64,000 bases of DNA from Rossellomorea sp. AcN35-11 (GCA_030388825.1 CP128835.1:1250501-1314500); one strand, 5' to 3'; positions 27,642 to 38,030 are shown, numbered from the stretch's first letter. The notes: generated from the letters alone by a model not told the origin. Program-made: numbers and translations.

Positions 27642-29693
27642 ATGAGAATGAGAGTGATCGCATCCTTCATTATATTAGCAGGATTTATTCTGCTTCCGGT
27701 CGGACTTTCAAACGCTGAGGAACAGAAAAAGGTCCAGCTATTGGTGGTTCACAAAGATCAATCAGATGAAGTGTCCACGCAGTCTTCAGAAAAAGGTGAA
27801 GACAAATTCCAGGTGGTGACGGTCCCTCAAAAAGACGTTTCCAGTACCCTATCAAAATTAAATAAACATGAGGATATAGAGTATGCAGAGGTCGATCAGC
27901 TCGTATACACACAGGCTGCTCCACCGATCGATACATATTTCAATCAGCAATCACAAGACTTTGAAGTGATGAAGATATTGGAAGCATGGGAAACATACAA
28001 TCCACAGAAAGAAGTCACCGTGGCAATTGTCGATTCAGGTATCGACCTGAAGCATCCTGAGCTCCGAAGCAGATTGATAGAAGGAAAGAATTTCATCAAT
28101 GAAGAAGAGCCTCCCTTTGATCATACAGGACACGGCACACATGTAGCGGGCCTTGTGGGGGCGGTGACCAATAACAAAATGGGCATAGCCTCAGCCGCAC
28201 AAAAGGTGAAGCTTATGCCAGTGAAAGTGTTTGAAGGCAAGACAACCTATATGTCCACAGTCATCCAGGGCATCCGATATGCTGCAGACAACGGAGCCGA
28301 TATCATCAATTTGAGCCTGGGCAGCTATAGCAATATGAAAGCACTGGAAGAAGCGGTTGAGTATGCAGTGGACAAAGGGGCTCTGGTGGTCGGTGCGGCA
28401 GGCAATGACAATGAACATGCCGTCCTATATCCTGCCACATACTCCAACGTCCTCGCTGTGGGGAGCGTAGACTCGAGAGATTTGACGAAGTCGACGTTTT
28501 CCAACTACGGGAAAACCGTAAATGTATCCGCACCTGGAACAAACATTTTTAGTACATGGATGGATGGCTATCAAACCCTGGATGGAACGAGTATGTCCAC
28601 GGCGATTGCCAGCTCGGTTGCCTCCATGGTCAAGCAGCAGTACCCATTCCTTAAAGGACTGCAGGTAAAAGGTGTCCTGGAAGCTTCATCTACTCCATTA
28701 AAAGAGGTGGAGTTACTGGGAGAGGGCCTCATCAACGCAGAGGAAGCGTTCCGCCATGTGCAAACTAAAAATCGACTATCCGGACTTACTTCAGTGGAAA
28801 CGGCGGTTGAAATCTCAAAAGCCGGCTGGTCCTCGCTTGAGAGCAAGGAGCTTACGATCGGTGGCGATCGAGCAAACGGATCGTTTGTTATTCTGGCAAG
28901 CGGTGAATCCTTTCCCGACAGCCTGGCAGCTTCCCCGTTAGGAGCTTATTTGGATAGTCCGATCCTTCTGGTGAAGAATGACCGATTGAGCCAGTCTGTT
29001 TCGGACGAACTCAGACGGTTGAACCCTTCCCACGTCGTGCTCGTCGGAGGGGAAAATGCCATCTCTAAGGAAGTGGAAAAGGAAGTGAAGAATCTATCGA
29101 TGGAGACCCTTCGTATTCATGGTGAAGACCGCTATGAAACGGCGGTAGCCATCAATAAAGTGATTCCTTACTCGTCCAACAAGGCATTTGTCGTTTCAGG
29201 CCAGAACTATCCCGATGCACTTTCCATTGCCTCCTATAGCGGCGGTATGCAATACCCGGTACTCTTTGTACAGAAAGAAAAAGTTCCACAATCGGCCATG
29301 GAGTATATAAAAGAAAAGAACATTACCAAGACATATGTCATAGGTGGAAAAGGGATCATCTCCGAAAAAGTAGCTGACAATCTTCCAGGCGATTATCGCA
29401 TTTACGGACTGAACAGATATGAAACCAATTATAAGGTCCATCAGACGTTCGCTTCTAAAGAATGGGATTCACTGTACTTTGCCACTGGATGGAAATTCCC
29501 CGACGCCCTTAGCATTAGCCCGCTTGCGGCAAGGACTGACAGCCCTATTGTGCTGGTTGATGGTGATAATAACGACAGCCTGAAGAAATCCATTGAATTG
29601 TTAACGAACCCAAGCACCTATCATATTTTAGGTGGCTCAGGTGCTATATCAATAGAAAAGGCATGGGAAATTGATCGGTTCATGTCAGAATAG
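27642..29693 (+). CDS. Subtilisin-like serine protease (S8) + 3x CWB2
   Basis: A 683-residue intact enzyme. The start is ATG 27642 behind GAGAGGAGTGG. A signal peptide (residues 1-26) is followed by an I9-like propeptide to ~90. The triad is Asp131 (VDSGID), His164 (HGTHVAG) and Ser317 (GTSMSTA); spacing fits a compact subtilisin. Residues ~375-683 are three CWB2 repeats (first marked by LSGLTSVETAVEISKAGW). It would be a wall-retained protease for surface protein processing or turnover. It is monocistronic, with its own promoter and terminator. Confidence 0.92.
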   Translation: MRMRVIASFIILAGFILLPVGLSNAEEQKKVQLLVVHKDQSDEVSTQSSEKGEDKFQVVTVPQKDVSSTLSKLNKHEDIEYAEVDQLVYTQAAPPIDTYFNQQSQDFEVMKILEAWETYNPQKEVTVAIVDSGIDLKHPELRSRLIEGKNFINEEEPPFDHTGHGTHVAGLVGAVTNNKMGIASAAQKVKLMPVKVFEGKTTYMSTVIQGIRYAADNGADIINLSLGSYSNMKALEEAVEYAVDKGALVVGAAGNDNEHAVLYPATYSNVLAVGSVDSRDLTKSTFSNYGKTVNVSAPGTNIFSTWMDGYQTLDGTSMSTAIASSVASMVKQQYPFLKGLQVKGVLEASSTPLKEVELLGEGLINAEEAFRHVQTKNRLSGLTSVETAVEISKAGWSSLESKELTIGGDRANGSFVILASGESFPDSLAASPLGAYLDSPILLVKNDRLSQSVSDELRRLNPSHVVLVGGENAISKEVEKEVKNLSMETLRIHGEDRYETAVAINKVIPYSSNKAFVVSGQNYPDALSIASYSGGMQYPVLFVQKEKVPQSAMEYIKEKNITKTYVIGGKGIISEKVADNLPGDYRIYGLNRYETNYKVHQTFASKEWDSLYFATGWKFPDALSISPLAARTDSPIVLVDGDNNDSLKKSIELLTNPSTYHILGGSGAISIEKAWEIDRFMSE

Positions 29694-29694
29694 C

Positions 29695-29719
29695 AGATAG
29701 AGAGGAATCCTCTCTATCT
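29695..29719 (+). terminator. Terminator after the second subtilase gene
   Basis: AGATAGAGAGG pairs with CCTCTCTATCT, loop AAT, followed by TTTTT. Confidence 0.85.
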
Positions 29720-29732
29720 TTTTTATATAGGG

Positions 29733-29761
29733 TTAAAGTCTGCTAGAATCTATGATAAAAT
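29733..29761 (+). promoter_or_regulatory. Promoter of the transglycosylase-CWB2 gene
   Basis: TTAAAG, 17-bp spacer, extended -10 TGATAAAAT, 30 bp before the ATG. The same TGATAAAAT element occurs at 31734-31742, in front of the LCP gene. Confidence 0.5.
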
Positions 29762-29790
29762 GGAATAAAATAACATTAAAGGGGAATGTG

Positions 29791-31621
29791 ATGAATCCAA
29801 AAATGAAGAAACTGGTATCAGGAATTGCAGCGGTAGCACTTACGGCGACACTGGCAAGCCCCATGAAGGCAGCCAGGGTATGAAAATCCGACAAAGCATG
29901 AAATCAATAAACTGCTCACAGAAGCAGCGATCACATACGATATCCCTGCCGAGGTCGTGAAGGCGGTAGCGGCAGAAGAGAGTGGATGGAAGCAATTCAC
30001 CGCAGACGGCGAGCCGAATATTTCAGGTGACGGCGGTATCGGAATCATGCAGGTGACCAATACGGCGGGTTATGATGTGGAGCGTTTGAAACTTGATATA
30101 GCCTACAATATCCAAGCGGGTATCAACATCCTCAACGAAAAATGGAAGCTGGGTGAAAAGGGGCTGACCAATTGGAACCGCTCAACCAGCATCCCGACAG
30201 TGGGAGACAATGACCGCGATATCATTGAAAATTGGTATTTTGCCGTGTTGGCCTACAACGGACAGGTAGAGGAAAACAGTCCCGTCTATATGGAGACAGG
30301 TGAACGGAATTTCGGCAGCTATCAGGAAAGGGTGTTCGCAGAGCTTTCAGACGGGAATCCCGGAATCTTCAAGAATGATAGAGTCGAATTTTCATTTGCT
30401 AAAGAAGACTTCACCTACACAGGCAAACCGGATTACTATCTATTATTTAATAAGAAACAGTATGAAGTGGACGGCCTTGCCCATATGACGAGACATTTGT
30501 ATCAACCGGGCGATCTGGTGATTTCTGCTGAAGGTTCCCGTTTCAGGGAGTTGCCTTCCTCCCAGTCGAAAGAAGCTTCACCCAAGCTTCCCGGCAGTGA
30601 AACGGAAGTACTGGAGATCCTGAATGGGTTCGAGTACGATCAGTCCACGAATCCGAATCATTTCGTCTGGTACAACATCGAACGTGAAGACAATGAACGA
30701 GAGGCATATGTTGCCTCCAGTGAACTGAATAAAATTGGTGAAAGACTGTCTGGCACCGACCGAATCAAGACGGCTGTGGATATTTCGCAGGCTGGCTGGA
30801 ATCAGGCTGACACGGTGGTCCTTGCCCAGGGATATAACTTCCCTGATGCTCTGACCGGCGGCCCCCTTGCATATAAAAACGATGCACCGCTCCTGTTGAC
30901 CGACAAACATAAACTGACGGAATCCACGAAAAATGAAATCAAACGGTTGAAAGCAACCAACGTCTTCATTTTAGGAGGAGAAGCGGCTATCAGCATGGGA
31001 GTCGAGGAAACCCTTGAAGGAATGGAGATGGACGTCCATCGGATCGGTGGAGTCGACCGTTACGAAACAGCCCAGCTCATTTCAGAACAGGTGAATCCGG
31101 ATCCTGATAAAGCCATCATCGCTTCAGGCAAAAATTTTCCCGACGCTCTTTCCGTGGCACCGTATGCGGCTGTAAAAGGGTATCCGATCCTATTAACCGG
31201 TAAGGATTCGGTATCCTCTTTTACAAGTAAAGGTCTGACTGGGATTGACCGCACGATCATTGTCGGCGGAACAGGCGTCATCAGTGATGAGGTCATGAAA
31301 AAGGTAAGAGGAGAGCAAAGGGTGAGTGGCGCGGACCGCTATGAAACATCCCTTGAAGTCGCCAAAAAACTGCCGCTTTCCAACCCGGATGAGAAAGCTC
31401 TCCTGGCAAGCGGTAAAAACTACCCTGATGCGTTAGCGGGATCTGTATTAGCCGCAAAACAAAAGGCGCCGCTTCTTTTAGCAAACCCGGAACAGCTGCC
31501 GACAAGCGTCAATAACTTCATCGTTTCACAAAAGTATAAAGAGTTCTTCCTCCTCGGTGGCCCGAGTGCAATCAATGTGGAAAACGAGCTTGGAGATTTA
31601 TACAAAAAGTTGTATTATTAA
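29791..31621 (+). pseudogene. Frameshifted lytic transglycosylase (SLT) + 3x CWB2
   Basis: The ATG at 29791 (after AAGGGGAATGTG) opens a signal peptide that hits a stop after ~30 codons. One extra C at 29873-29874 explains this. Without it the frame continues as AAGYENPTKHE and yields a 609-residue protein, with cleavage after AxA. Residues ~35-190 are a lysozyme-like SLT domain: candidate catalytic Glu in AAEESGW, then GIGIMQVT and AVLAYNG. A linker of ~120 residues follows, then three CWB2 repeats to the C-terminus. An internal GTG (29957) could start the rest but would lack a signal peptide. Predicted role: cleavage of glycan strands at polymer-decorated wall sites. Confidence 0.8.
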
Positions 31622-31640
31622 GCTAGGACGTTCGAAAGCC

Positions 31641-31674
31641 AAGACTCTATCGATCATCGATAGAGTCTTTTTTA
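31641..31674 (+). terminator. Terminator after the transglycosylase gene
   Basis: AAGACTCTATCGA pairs with TCGATAGAGTCTT, loop TCA, then a T run. Confidence 0.9.
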
Positions 31675-31784
31675 ATAGGATTGTTAAACAGAGATTACAT
31701 TTAGATAAGATTCTATTTTTTTAGTCTATTTCATGATAAAATTATTCTTCGTATTGATCTTCGATTTGAAAGGTGAAAACATAC

Positions 31785-32858
31785 ATGAAGACTCGTAATG
31801 ACTATCGACAGCGAATGAGGAGAAGAAAGCGATTCTTCCGCATATTTCTTGCGCTTTCGTTCTTGGGAATGAGCATTGGAACAGCGTATTTCCTCTACCA
31901 ATACCAAGTAGGGAAAATGCAGGCCGGTAAAACACAGGCAGCATCCCAGGAAATCCCTGAATTTAATGGAAAAAAAGACGAACATGGCAAAATAAATATC
32001 TTACTTCTCGGATCCGATACAAGGGGTGAAGAGAAATCCCGTACAGATACGATCATGATTGCTCAATATGACCCTGAACAAGGCGAAGCCAGGCTGGTTT
32101 CATTGATGAGGGATATGTATGTGGATGTACCTGAATACGGAAAGCATAAATTGAATACATCGTACTTCCTTGGAGGACCCGAACTCCTCCGCCAAACGTT
32201 AAAAGAGAACTTTGACGTCGATGTACAATATTATGCGTTAGTGGACTTCAAAGGATTCCAAAAAGTCGTCGACGTCCTTGCCCCGAACGGCATTGAAATG
32301 AACGTGGAAAAAGAAATGTCCACCAATATCAATGTAACGCTTGAACCTGGATTACAGAATCTAAACGGCAAGGAATTATTGGGCTATGCCCGTTTCAGAC
32401 ACGATGCAGAAGGAGACTTCGGCCGGGTCGAACGTCAACAGGAAGTCATTGACGCCCTGAAGGACGAAATGCTGTCATTAAACGGCGTATCCAAGATCCC
32501 TAAACTGATGGGCACCGTCTCCCCGTTTATCGAAACCAACATCGGCTCCATGGACCGCATCAGTCTGGCAAAAGAATTCGTACTTAATCCCGTCGATGAC
32601 ATCGAAACCATGAGATTACCAATCGACTATTCCTTTGAAAACGCCCGATATGAAGGCGCAGGCGCTGTGCTGGATGTAGACCTTGAAGCGAATACACAAG
32701 CCTTAAAAGACTTTTTGAATGGTCAGGAACCTAAATCATATGAAGAATATGTTGAGGAATCCACCGGTGTTGATGAGACAGACAGTTATGAAGAAACTGG
32801 GGACTCCGGTCTTTATGAAGAATCGAGTGACATTGAGGATTCAAGTGGATATGAGTAA
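31785..32858 (+). CDS. LytR-CpsA-Psr (LCP) family wall-polymer ligase
   Basis: The start ATG 31785 follows GAAAGGTG; the GTG at 31773 lies in the RBS. The 357-residue protein has a basic N-terminus, one membrane anchor (about 20-40) and an extracellular LCP domain: ILLLGSDTRG, SRTDTIMIAQYDP, SLMRDMYVDVP and YARFRHDAEGDFGRVERQQ, with the Arg/Asp residues that bind the pyrophosphate. The last ~40 residues are acidic and low-complexity. LCP enzymes transfer lipid-linked teichoic acids or capsule to peptidoglycan (B. subtilis TagTUV). Its place among CWB2 genes links polymer attachment to polymer-binding proteins. Confidence 0.93.
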   Translation: MKTRNDYRQRMRRRKRFFRIFLALSFLGMSIGTAYFLYQYQVGKMQAGKTQAASQEIPEFNGKKDEHGKINILLLGSDTRGEEKSRTDTIMIAQYDPEQGEARLVSLMRDMYVDVPEYGKHKLNTSYFLGGPELLRQTLKENFDVDVQYYALVDFKGFQKVVDVLAPNGIEMNVEKEMSTNINVTLEPGLQNLNGKELLGYARFRHDAEGDFGRVERQQEVIDALKDEMLSLNGVSKIPKLMGTVSPFIETNIGSMDRISLAKEFVLNPVDDIETMRLPIDYSFENARYEGAGAVLDVDLEANTQALKDFLNGQEPKSYEEYVEESTGVDETDSYEETGDSGLYEESSDIEDSSGYE

Positions 32859-32865
32859 TAGATTG

Positions 32866-32902
32866 AACCCACGGAGGGACTGATGCTCCGTGGGTTTTTT
32901 GT
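32866..32902 (+). terminator. Terminator after the LCP gene
   Basis: AACCCACGGAG pairs with CTCCGTGGGTT, followed by TTTT. Confidence 0.9.
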
Positions 32903-32932
32903 TTGGTTGTGAGTGGGAGGGATGGGGTGTAA

Positions 32933-32970
32933 TGTACCAGGTACAGGGGGCACGGATTGTACCTGGTACA
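32933..32970. repeat. Double palindrome: inverted TGTACCAGGTACA pair
   Basis: TGTACCAGGTACA (32933-32945) and TGTACCTGGTACA (32958-32970) are exact inverted copies, and each arm is itself palindromic around its centre base. The 12-base spacer is GGGGCACGGATT. It lies between convergent genes. I recall related motifs as common in Bacillaceae intergenic DNA. Confidence 0.75.
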
Positions 32971-33002
32971 ACACAACACCCACCCCACCCAAAAAACCCC
33001 TC

Positions 33003-33028
33003 AAAAAAAACCTCCCCAATCACTGAGG
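33003..33028 (-). terminator. Weak terminator of the flippase gene
   Basis: Read on the minus strand, CCTC pairs with GAGG, followed by eight T. The stem is short and overlaps the stop codon. Confidence 0.45.
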
Positions 33029-34453
33029 AGATTTCTTCAATCGCCGCATAACAAGCCGGCGTATTCCATTGATATTCAAAGCCAGGACCACTGCAGCGTA
33101 AGCAACCACCCCGACTGCGATTTGTACGATGAATCCAACGATACCATCAATGGCAAGGGTGGGCCACACAAGGAGGGCCATGATGCCGGTTGCGATGAAG
33201 ATCTTGCCGACTTCCTTGAACGGGAAGGTGAGGGGGAAGATCTTTTTGCCGATTAAGGCGCTTAAGAGCACCGAGACGACGTAGGAAATGATGGTCGCGT
33301 AGGCAGAGCCGAAGATTCCGTATTCCGGGATGAACAGGAGATTCAGGATTACATTCAATACGGCTGCTGCGAGTACAGGCCAGATTTGTAGTTTTGTGTT
33401 TTTGCCGAGCTGGAAGGCCAGGTCGAAATAGTACATTTTGAAGCCTTGGATAAAGATCGCCAGGGCAATCAGTGAAAAGATGGTCGCTGCTTTTCCTTGA
33501 TAGGATTCTCCCAGGAAGATTCCTGTGAAGGAGCCGCTCAGCAGGATCATGCCGGTTGTGGCAGGGACCGATACGAGTAGGAGCAGGGACGTGTTTTCAT
33601 TTAATTGTTTCTGGCATTCTTTGATGCCGCCTCTTTCTAGTGCCTTGACGACAAGGGGATAAGCGGCGAGATTGATGATCATCATCAACAGGAACAGGAT
33701 CTGTTTGGCCAGGTCGTAAGAAACGGCATAGATCCCGACGGAGGCTTTGTCCATGAACCATCCGATCAAGTAACGGTCCGTATTCAGGATGATGGCTTCC
33801 ATGGAAAGGGCCGCAATGAATGGGATGGAATATTTCACGACTTCTTTGATCATGTCCCGGTCGATAAGTTTAAGGTCAATCAGGTGCATATATTTCGGAA
33901 TAAAGAAGACGATGCTCAAGAAGATCCCGATGATAAGGCCAAGGATGATCCCTTCTGCCCCAAATCCGAAGAACTTGATCAGTATCACAGCAATCATAAG
34001 GGACAGGACCACTTTTAGAGCAGTGACAACGCCAAATAGCTTGGATGAGAGCTCTGAACGCAAGTATTCAGTGAATAAGTCGAACATGCTTTGCATGGTC
34101 AGTAATCCAATACCCAGAAACCACAGTAAGGCCATGGAATGGAAAGGGGTATAGACGATGAAAGCCCCTGTACCGAGTAAAACCGTCAGGACCGTCATGG
34201 AAATGAAGGTCGCCGTGATGGAGCTGATGAACATGGCTTTCTGGTTGCCCTCGTATTTAGGGTTATAGCGAAGAAGTCCAAGTCTAAGCCAGTGGAACAG
34301 GGTCGTATTCACAAAGGTGACAGCGGCGATGACAAGGGCATATTCTCCGTATTCACTTGGTGACAGGAGGCGTGTATATAAAGCGATGGCCACGAAATTG
34401 ATGATCCCGGGCACGCCTTTTGATAGAAAATAGATAAATGTATGTTTGAACAT
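33020..34453 (-). CDS. Polysaccharide flippase (Wzx/TuaB-like, MATE/MOP superfamily)
   Basis: The start ATG 34453 is preceded by AGAGAGGT; a longer in-frame version lacks support. The 477-residue protein has about 12-14 hydrophobic segments and the N-terminal YFLSKGVPGIINFVAIALYT typical of oligosaccharide flippases, followed by LLSPSEYGEYALV. It would flip undecaprenyl-linked repeat units for periplasmic-side polymerisation. It is divergent from a GT4 gene 231 bp away. With the polymerase-like protein at 42432 it would form a Wzx/Wzy pathway distinct from the TagGH route. Confidence 0.88.
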   Translation of the reverse strand: MFKHTFIYFLSKGVPGIINFVAIALYTRLLSPSEYGEYALVIAAVTFVNTTLFHWLRLGLLRYNPKYEGNQKAMFISSITATFISMTVLTVLLGTGAFIVYTPFHSMALLWFLGIGLLTMQSMFDLFTEYLRSELSSKLFGVVTALKVVLSLMIAVILIKFFGFGAEGIILGLIIGIFLSIVFFIPKYMHLIDLKLIDRDMIKEVVKYSIPFIAALSMEAIILNTDRYLIGWFMDKASVGIYAVSYDLAKQILFLLMMIINLAAYPLVVKALERGGIKECQKQLNENTSLLLLVSVPATTGMILLSGSFTGIFLGESYQGKAATIFSLIALAIFIQGFKMYYFDLAFQLGKNTKLQIWPVLAAAVLNVILNLLFIPEYGIFGSAYATIISYVVSVLLSALIGKKIFPLTFPFKEVGKIFIATGIMALLVWPTLAIDGIVGFIVQIAVGVVAYAAVVLALNINGIRRLVMRRLKKSPQ

Positions 34454-34684
34454 GGAAATACCTCTCTGGTCGTACAATTTTTACATAATGCCTGAACAAA
34501 ATGAGTATAGATTTTACAAATAAATTCAATTTAAGCGCTTTTTATATTATGATAAGAAGTATCAAATCAATTAGTATATTATATCACAAACGATATAATT
34601 GGATATATTTCTTTTGTCAGACTGTTTTTTGACAGGAATGTTAAGAAGTCTTAGTAGTAAAAAAGAGAGTGTGGTACCCGAGTT

Positions 34685-35782
34685 ATGAAAGTTTTATTAT
34701 TAGCACCAGCGAATAATGTACATACGAAGAAGTGGCTTGATTACTATAATTCAATTGGGATCCAGGTCATGAATATTAGCTTAGAAAACCACAAAGACTC
34801 TAACCGACACATTTCTTGGGAGAATGTAAGCAGAGTCTATTTAAATCTGAAATGGAATCATAAGATTTCCTATTTATTCACGGTTTCGAGGCTGAAGCGA
34901 ATCATCCGGGAGTATAAGCCGGATCTGATCCATTCCCACTATGCGTCAAGCTACGGATTGATCGGGGCCCTGACAGGATTCAGTCCGTACATCCTGTCTG
35001 TATGGGGATCGGATGTGTATGATTTCCCGAAGCGGAATGTGATGAACCGGATGATCCTCAAGTATGCACTTGGAAAAGCGGATTATATCTGTTCTACGAG
35101 TCCTGCGTTGGAGCAGGAAACGAAAATATATATAGATGAAAGTAAGCCGTTGTCCATTACTCCGTTTGGTGTGGATGTGACCCAGTTCAAACCGGATCCA
35201 ACCAAAAAGGCGGAAGGTCCATTCAAGATCGGAATTGCCAAAGGGATGGAGCCGAAATATGGGATCGAATATCTTCTAAAAGGCTTCAAGCTCTTCTTAC
35301 GTTCGTTAGGGGATGAGGGTCAGTCTGTCCGCCTGCAATTGGCCGGGGACGGACCTTACTTTGCGAAATACAGGAAGCTGGCTGAGGATCTGGGCATTTT
35401 GGACAATGTAGAATTTCTAGGAAGAATCGCTCATGAAGATGTGCCTGATTTTATCTCGTCCCTTCATATTTTTGTCATTTCTTCTCTGATTGAAAGCTTC
35501 GGGGTTTCAGCCGTGGAAGCCCAGGCTTGCGGGGTGCCGGTTGTTGCCACGAATGTCGGGGGACTTCCCGAGGTCGTACGGGACGGGGAAACGGGCTATT
35601 TGATCCCGTCAAAGGATCCGGCTGCACTGGCAGAGAAGCTGTTATATCTCTATAAAAATCCTTCTGAACGTGCGAAGTTGGGGGAAAACGGCCGTGAACA
35701 CGTCTTGAACCATTATGACTGGGAAGACAATTCCAAAAGAATGATAGAACTGTATAATGAAATCATAAACGGAAAAGTATAG
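34685..35782 (+). CDS. GT4 glycosyltransferase (TuaC-like)
   Basis: A 365-residue GT-B enzyme: KVLLLAPANNVHTKKW at the N-terminus, LIHSHYASSYG, SVWGSDVYDFPK, then the donor-site ESFGVSAVEAQACGVPVVA and DGETGYLIP. It is predicted cytoplasmic and peripheral. The RBS is poor (GAGAGTGTGG). It is divergent from the flippase, echoing tuaB-tuaC of the B. subtilis teichuronic-acid operon, but without operon linkage. It probably adds one residue of the lipid-linked repeat unit. Confidence 0.85.
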   Translation: MKVLLLAPANNVHTKKWLDYYNSIGIQVMNISLENHKDSNRHISWENVSRVYLNLKWNHKISYLFTVSRLKRIIREYKPDLIHSHYASSYGLIGALTGFSPYILSVWGSDVYDFPKRNVMNRMILKYALGKADYICSTSPALEQETKIYIDESKPLSITPFGVDVTQFKPDPTKKAEGPFKIGIAKGMEPKYGIEYLLKGFKLFLRSLGDEGQSVRLQLAGDGPYFAKYRKLAEDLGILDNVEFLGRIAHEDVPDFISSLHIFVISSLIESFGVSAVEAQACGVPVVATNVGGLPEVVRDGETGYLIPSKDPAALAEKLLYLYKNPSERAKLGENGREHVLNHYDWEDNSKRMIELYNEIINGKV

Positions 35783-35809
35783 GCTTTAGCCTCCTCCTAT
35801 AAAAATTAC

Positions 35810-35853
35810 AAATACACTCAATTTCCTCATAAAGGAAGTTGAGTGTATTTTTT
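35810..35853 (+). terminator. Terminator after the GT4 gene
   Basis: A 17-bp stem (AAATACACTCAATTTCC against GGAAGTTGAGTGTATTT, one mismatch), then a T run. Confidence 0.9.
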
Positions 35854-35884
35854 TACCAATATGTAGAAATTTACGAAAACATGT

Positions 35885-35911
35885 CAAAAGTATGTCAACT
35901 GTTGCCGATAA
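35885..35911 (+). promoter_or_regulatory. Candidate SigD promoter of the amidase operon
   Basis: CAAA, 15-bp spacer, GCCGATAA; the SigD consensus is TAAA-N15-GCCGATAT. It lies 52 bp before the amidase start. An overlapping extended -10 (TGGTAGAAT, 35915-35923) may give a SigA start. B. subtilis lytC, also a CWB-type amidase, has a SigD promoter. Confidence 0.5.
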
Positions 35912-35962
35912 TAATGGTAGAATAAAGGAAATTTCAATAATATTGGAGGAGAATGCAAAAAA

Positions 35963-38018
35963 ATGAAGAAAAAGATTGTGATGCTTGTTGTCTCAATGAC
36001 TATGTTTCTTGTCATTCCTATGTTGGCATCAGCAGAGAAGAATGTGGTCATTGACCCAGGTCACGGAGGTTGGGATTCAGGTACAGCAGGATATTCTGGG
36101 AATTCAACTGGTTTTTATGAAAAGCATGCCAATCTGGCAATCTCTGAGAAATTAAGAGATAAGTTGAAAGCATTAGGGTTCACCGTGTATATGACTCACA
36201 ATGATGAATACTTGAGTCTGCAGGACCGTACAGCCCGTGCCAATGCATTTGCCAAAGGAAAGAATGACCAAACGGTATTCGTTTCGGTCCATCACAATGC
36301 AGCCCCTACAAACCCGTATGTGCGTGGATTCGAATCGTATCATTATGATAATAAATATGCCTGGGAAGCGGCCTATCCGCCCGATCCCATGCAGGTGGCT
36401 TATGGAAGTGAATCGAAGAGGTTAGCGGAGCTTGTCCACCCGAGTACGGTGAACGCCATTGGCCTGACAGATAAAGGGATGAGGAATGATCAGGCATTTT
36501 ATGTGATCCGTAATACGCAGATGCCATCACTCCTGTTGGAAATAGGCTATATGTCCAACCCAACGGAAGAAGCCCTCATCAAGACATGGACGTTCCAGAA
36601 CAATGCCGCAGAAGGGATTAAAGACGGAATTGTTTCCTTCTTCAAAGTATTTGAAGTATACACAGCAGAGAATAAGCGACTGAAAGTAGTCAAGACAAAA
36701 GAAGAAGCGATTGAATTCTCTAAATCCCAGGCAAATACATATGTATTTGACAAGTACGAGCAGAAGAAAGTCTATGAAAATCTCAATGAGTACAGCGTCT
36801 ATCAAAAGGGCAAGGACAAGCTTAAAACCTACCCTGTTAAAGAAGAGGCTATTCAATATGCTGAAAGCCTGGCAAATACAAGAGTAGTAGATGATCACAC
36901 AGAAAAGATCCTGTGGTCTAATTATTTACCCAAAAAATACAGTGTTCAAACAGAGGCCGGCAAAAGTTTATGGTCTTATTACGATGTGAAGAGTGCCATT
37001 GAGTACGCTAAATGGAAGGCGACACCGCTTAAAGTAGTGGACATCGATTCGAAAGGGGTCATCTGGTCCAGTATCGACGGCGTTTCAATCAACCGTTTTA
37101 TCAACGATAAGGATCTCATCGGTCTTGATCGTATGGAAACAGCCATTAAAGTGTCCAGGGATCTTTACCCTAACGGCTTCGCAAGCTCCAAAGCGAAAAA
37201 AAGCCGTAGTGCTGTCCACTGCCTATGATTTTGCCGACGCATTATCTGTAGGTCCTCTTGCGGCGCAGCTGGACAATGCTCCGATTCTATTAACGGAAAA
37301 GAATCAGCTTCCTCTATCGGTAGAAAAAGAGCTTGCGAGATTAAGTGCGAATGAAGTGTACATCATCGGTGGAAAAGGAGCCGTTTCCAGTGCGGTACAG
37401 GATCGTTTAGGTAAGCTTGGCATGACGGTTACCAGAGTCGGCGGAGCGGATCGTTACGAAACGAATGTGATGATTAACAAGAAGCTTTCGAATGTGAAGG
37501 GTGTATTCGTAGCTTCAGGAAAGAATTACGCCGACGCACTCGGTGCTGCACCCATCGCTTCAGCCAATCAATGGGCCATCGTGCTGACGGGGAAAGACAG
37601 CATCCAATCAAGCTCCCTTGCGTATGTGAAAGGAAAGCAAGTGAAGGTTCTTGGCGGGACAAGTGCCATTTCCACAACGGTTGAACAGTCCATCAAGGGC
37701 TATTCGACAAACGTTGAAAGACTCTCAGGAGCGGACCGGTACAAAACACTGGCCAACGTACTGACGGAATTCAAATCGGTGATGGGATCGGAGAAAGTGA
37801 TCGTTTCAACAGGAACGAATTACCCGGATGCGTTAACGGCATCGGCCCTGTCTGTCAAGACAAAGGCACCGATCGTATTAGTCGGCGGCACGATGGATGG
37901 ACACCTGGAGGACTTCATTCTTGAGTATCAGCCTTCCACAGGTGTCAAAGAAGTCATCAAAGTAGGCGGAAAAGTCGACAACGCCATCATTGAAAAAATG
38001 AAGAATGTTCTATATTAA
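35963..38018 (+). pseudogene. Frameshifted N-acetylmuramoyl-L-alanine amidase (Amidase_3) + 3x CWB2
   Basis: The start ATG 35963 follows TTGGAGGAG. A signal peptide (1-24) precedes a zinc Amidase_3 domain (about 26-225): VVIDPGHGGWDSG, the Glu of FYEKHANLAI, SVHHNAA and LLLEIGYMSN, all metal and catalytic residues present. Residues ~230-370 hold three ~55-residue repeats (EEAIEFSKSQAN, EEAIQYAESLAN, KSAIEYAKWKAT). Near 37200 an A-run of seven (37196-37202) shifts the frame at the start of the first CWB2 repeat; six As would give a continuous 684-residue protein. As written, the catalytic part is made without its wall anchor. Domain logic matches B. subtilis LytC, an autolysin. Slippage at the A-run could be real or a sequencing error. 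Confidence 0.85.
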
Positions 38019-38030
38019 GGAGGAACGCCC

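Noticed and set aside
35963-38018. Programmed frameshifting at the A-run of the amidase gene
   Set aside because: A seven-A run could allow slippage, but other insertions in the region show the same +1 pattern at non-slippery sites, so a common artefact or decay is simpler.
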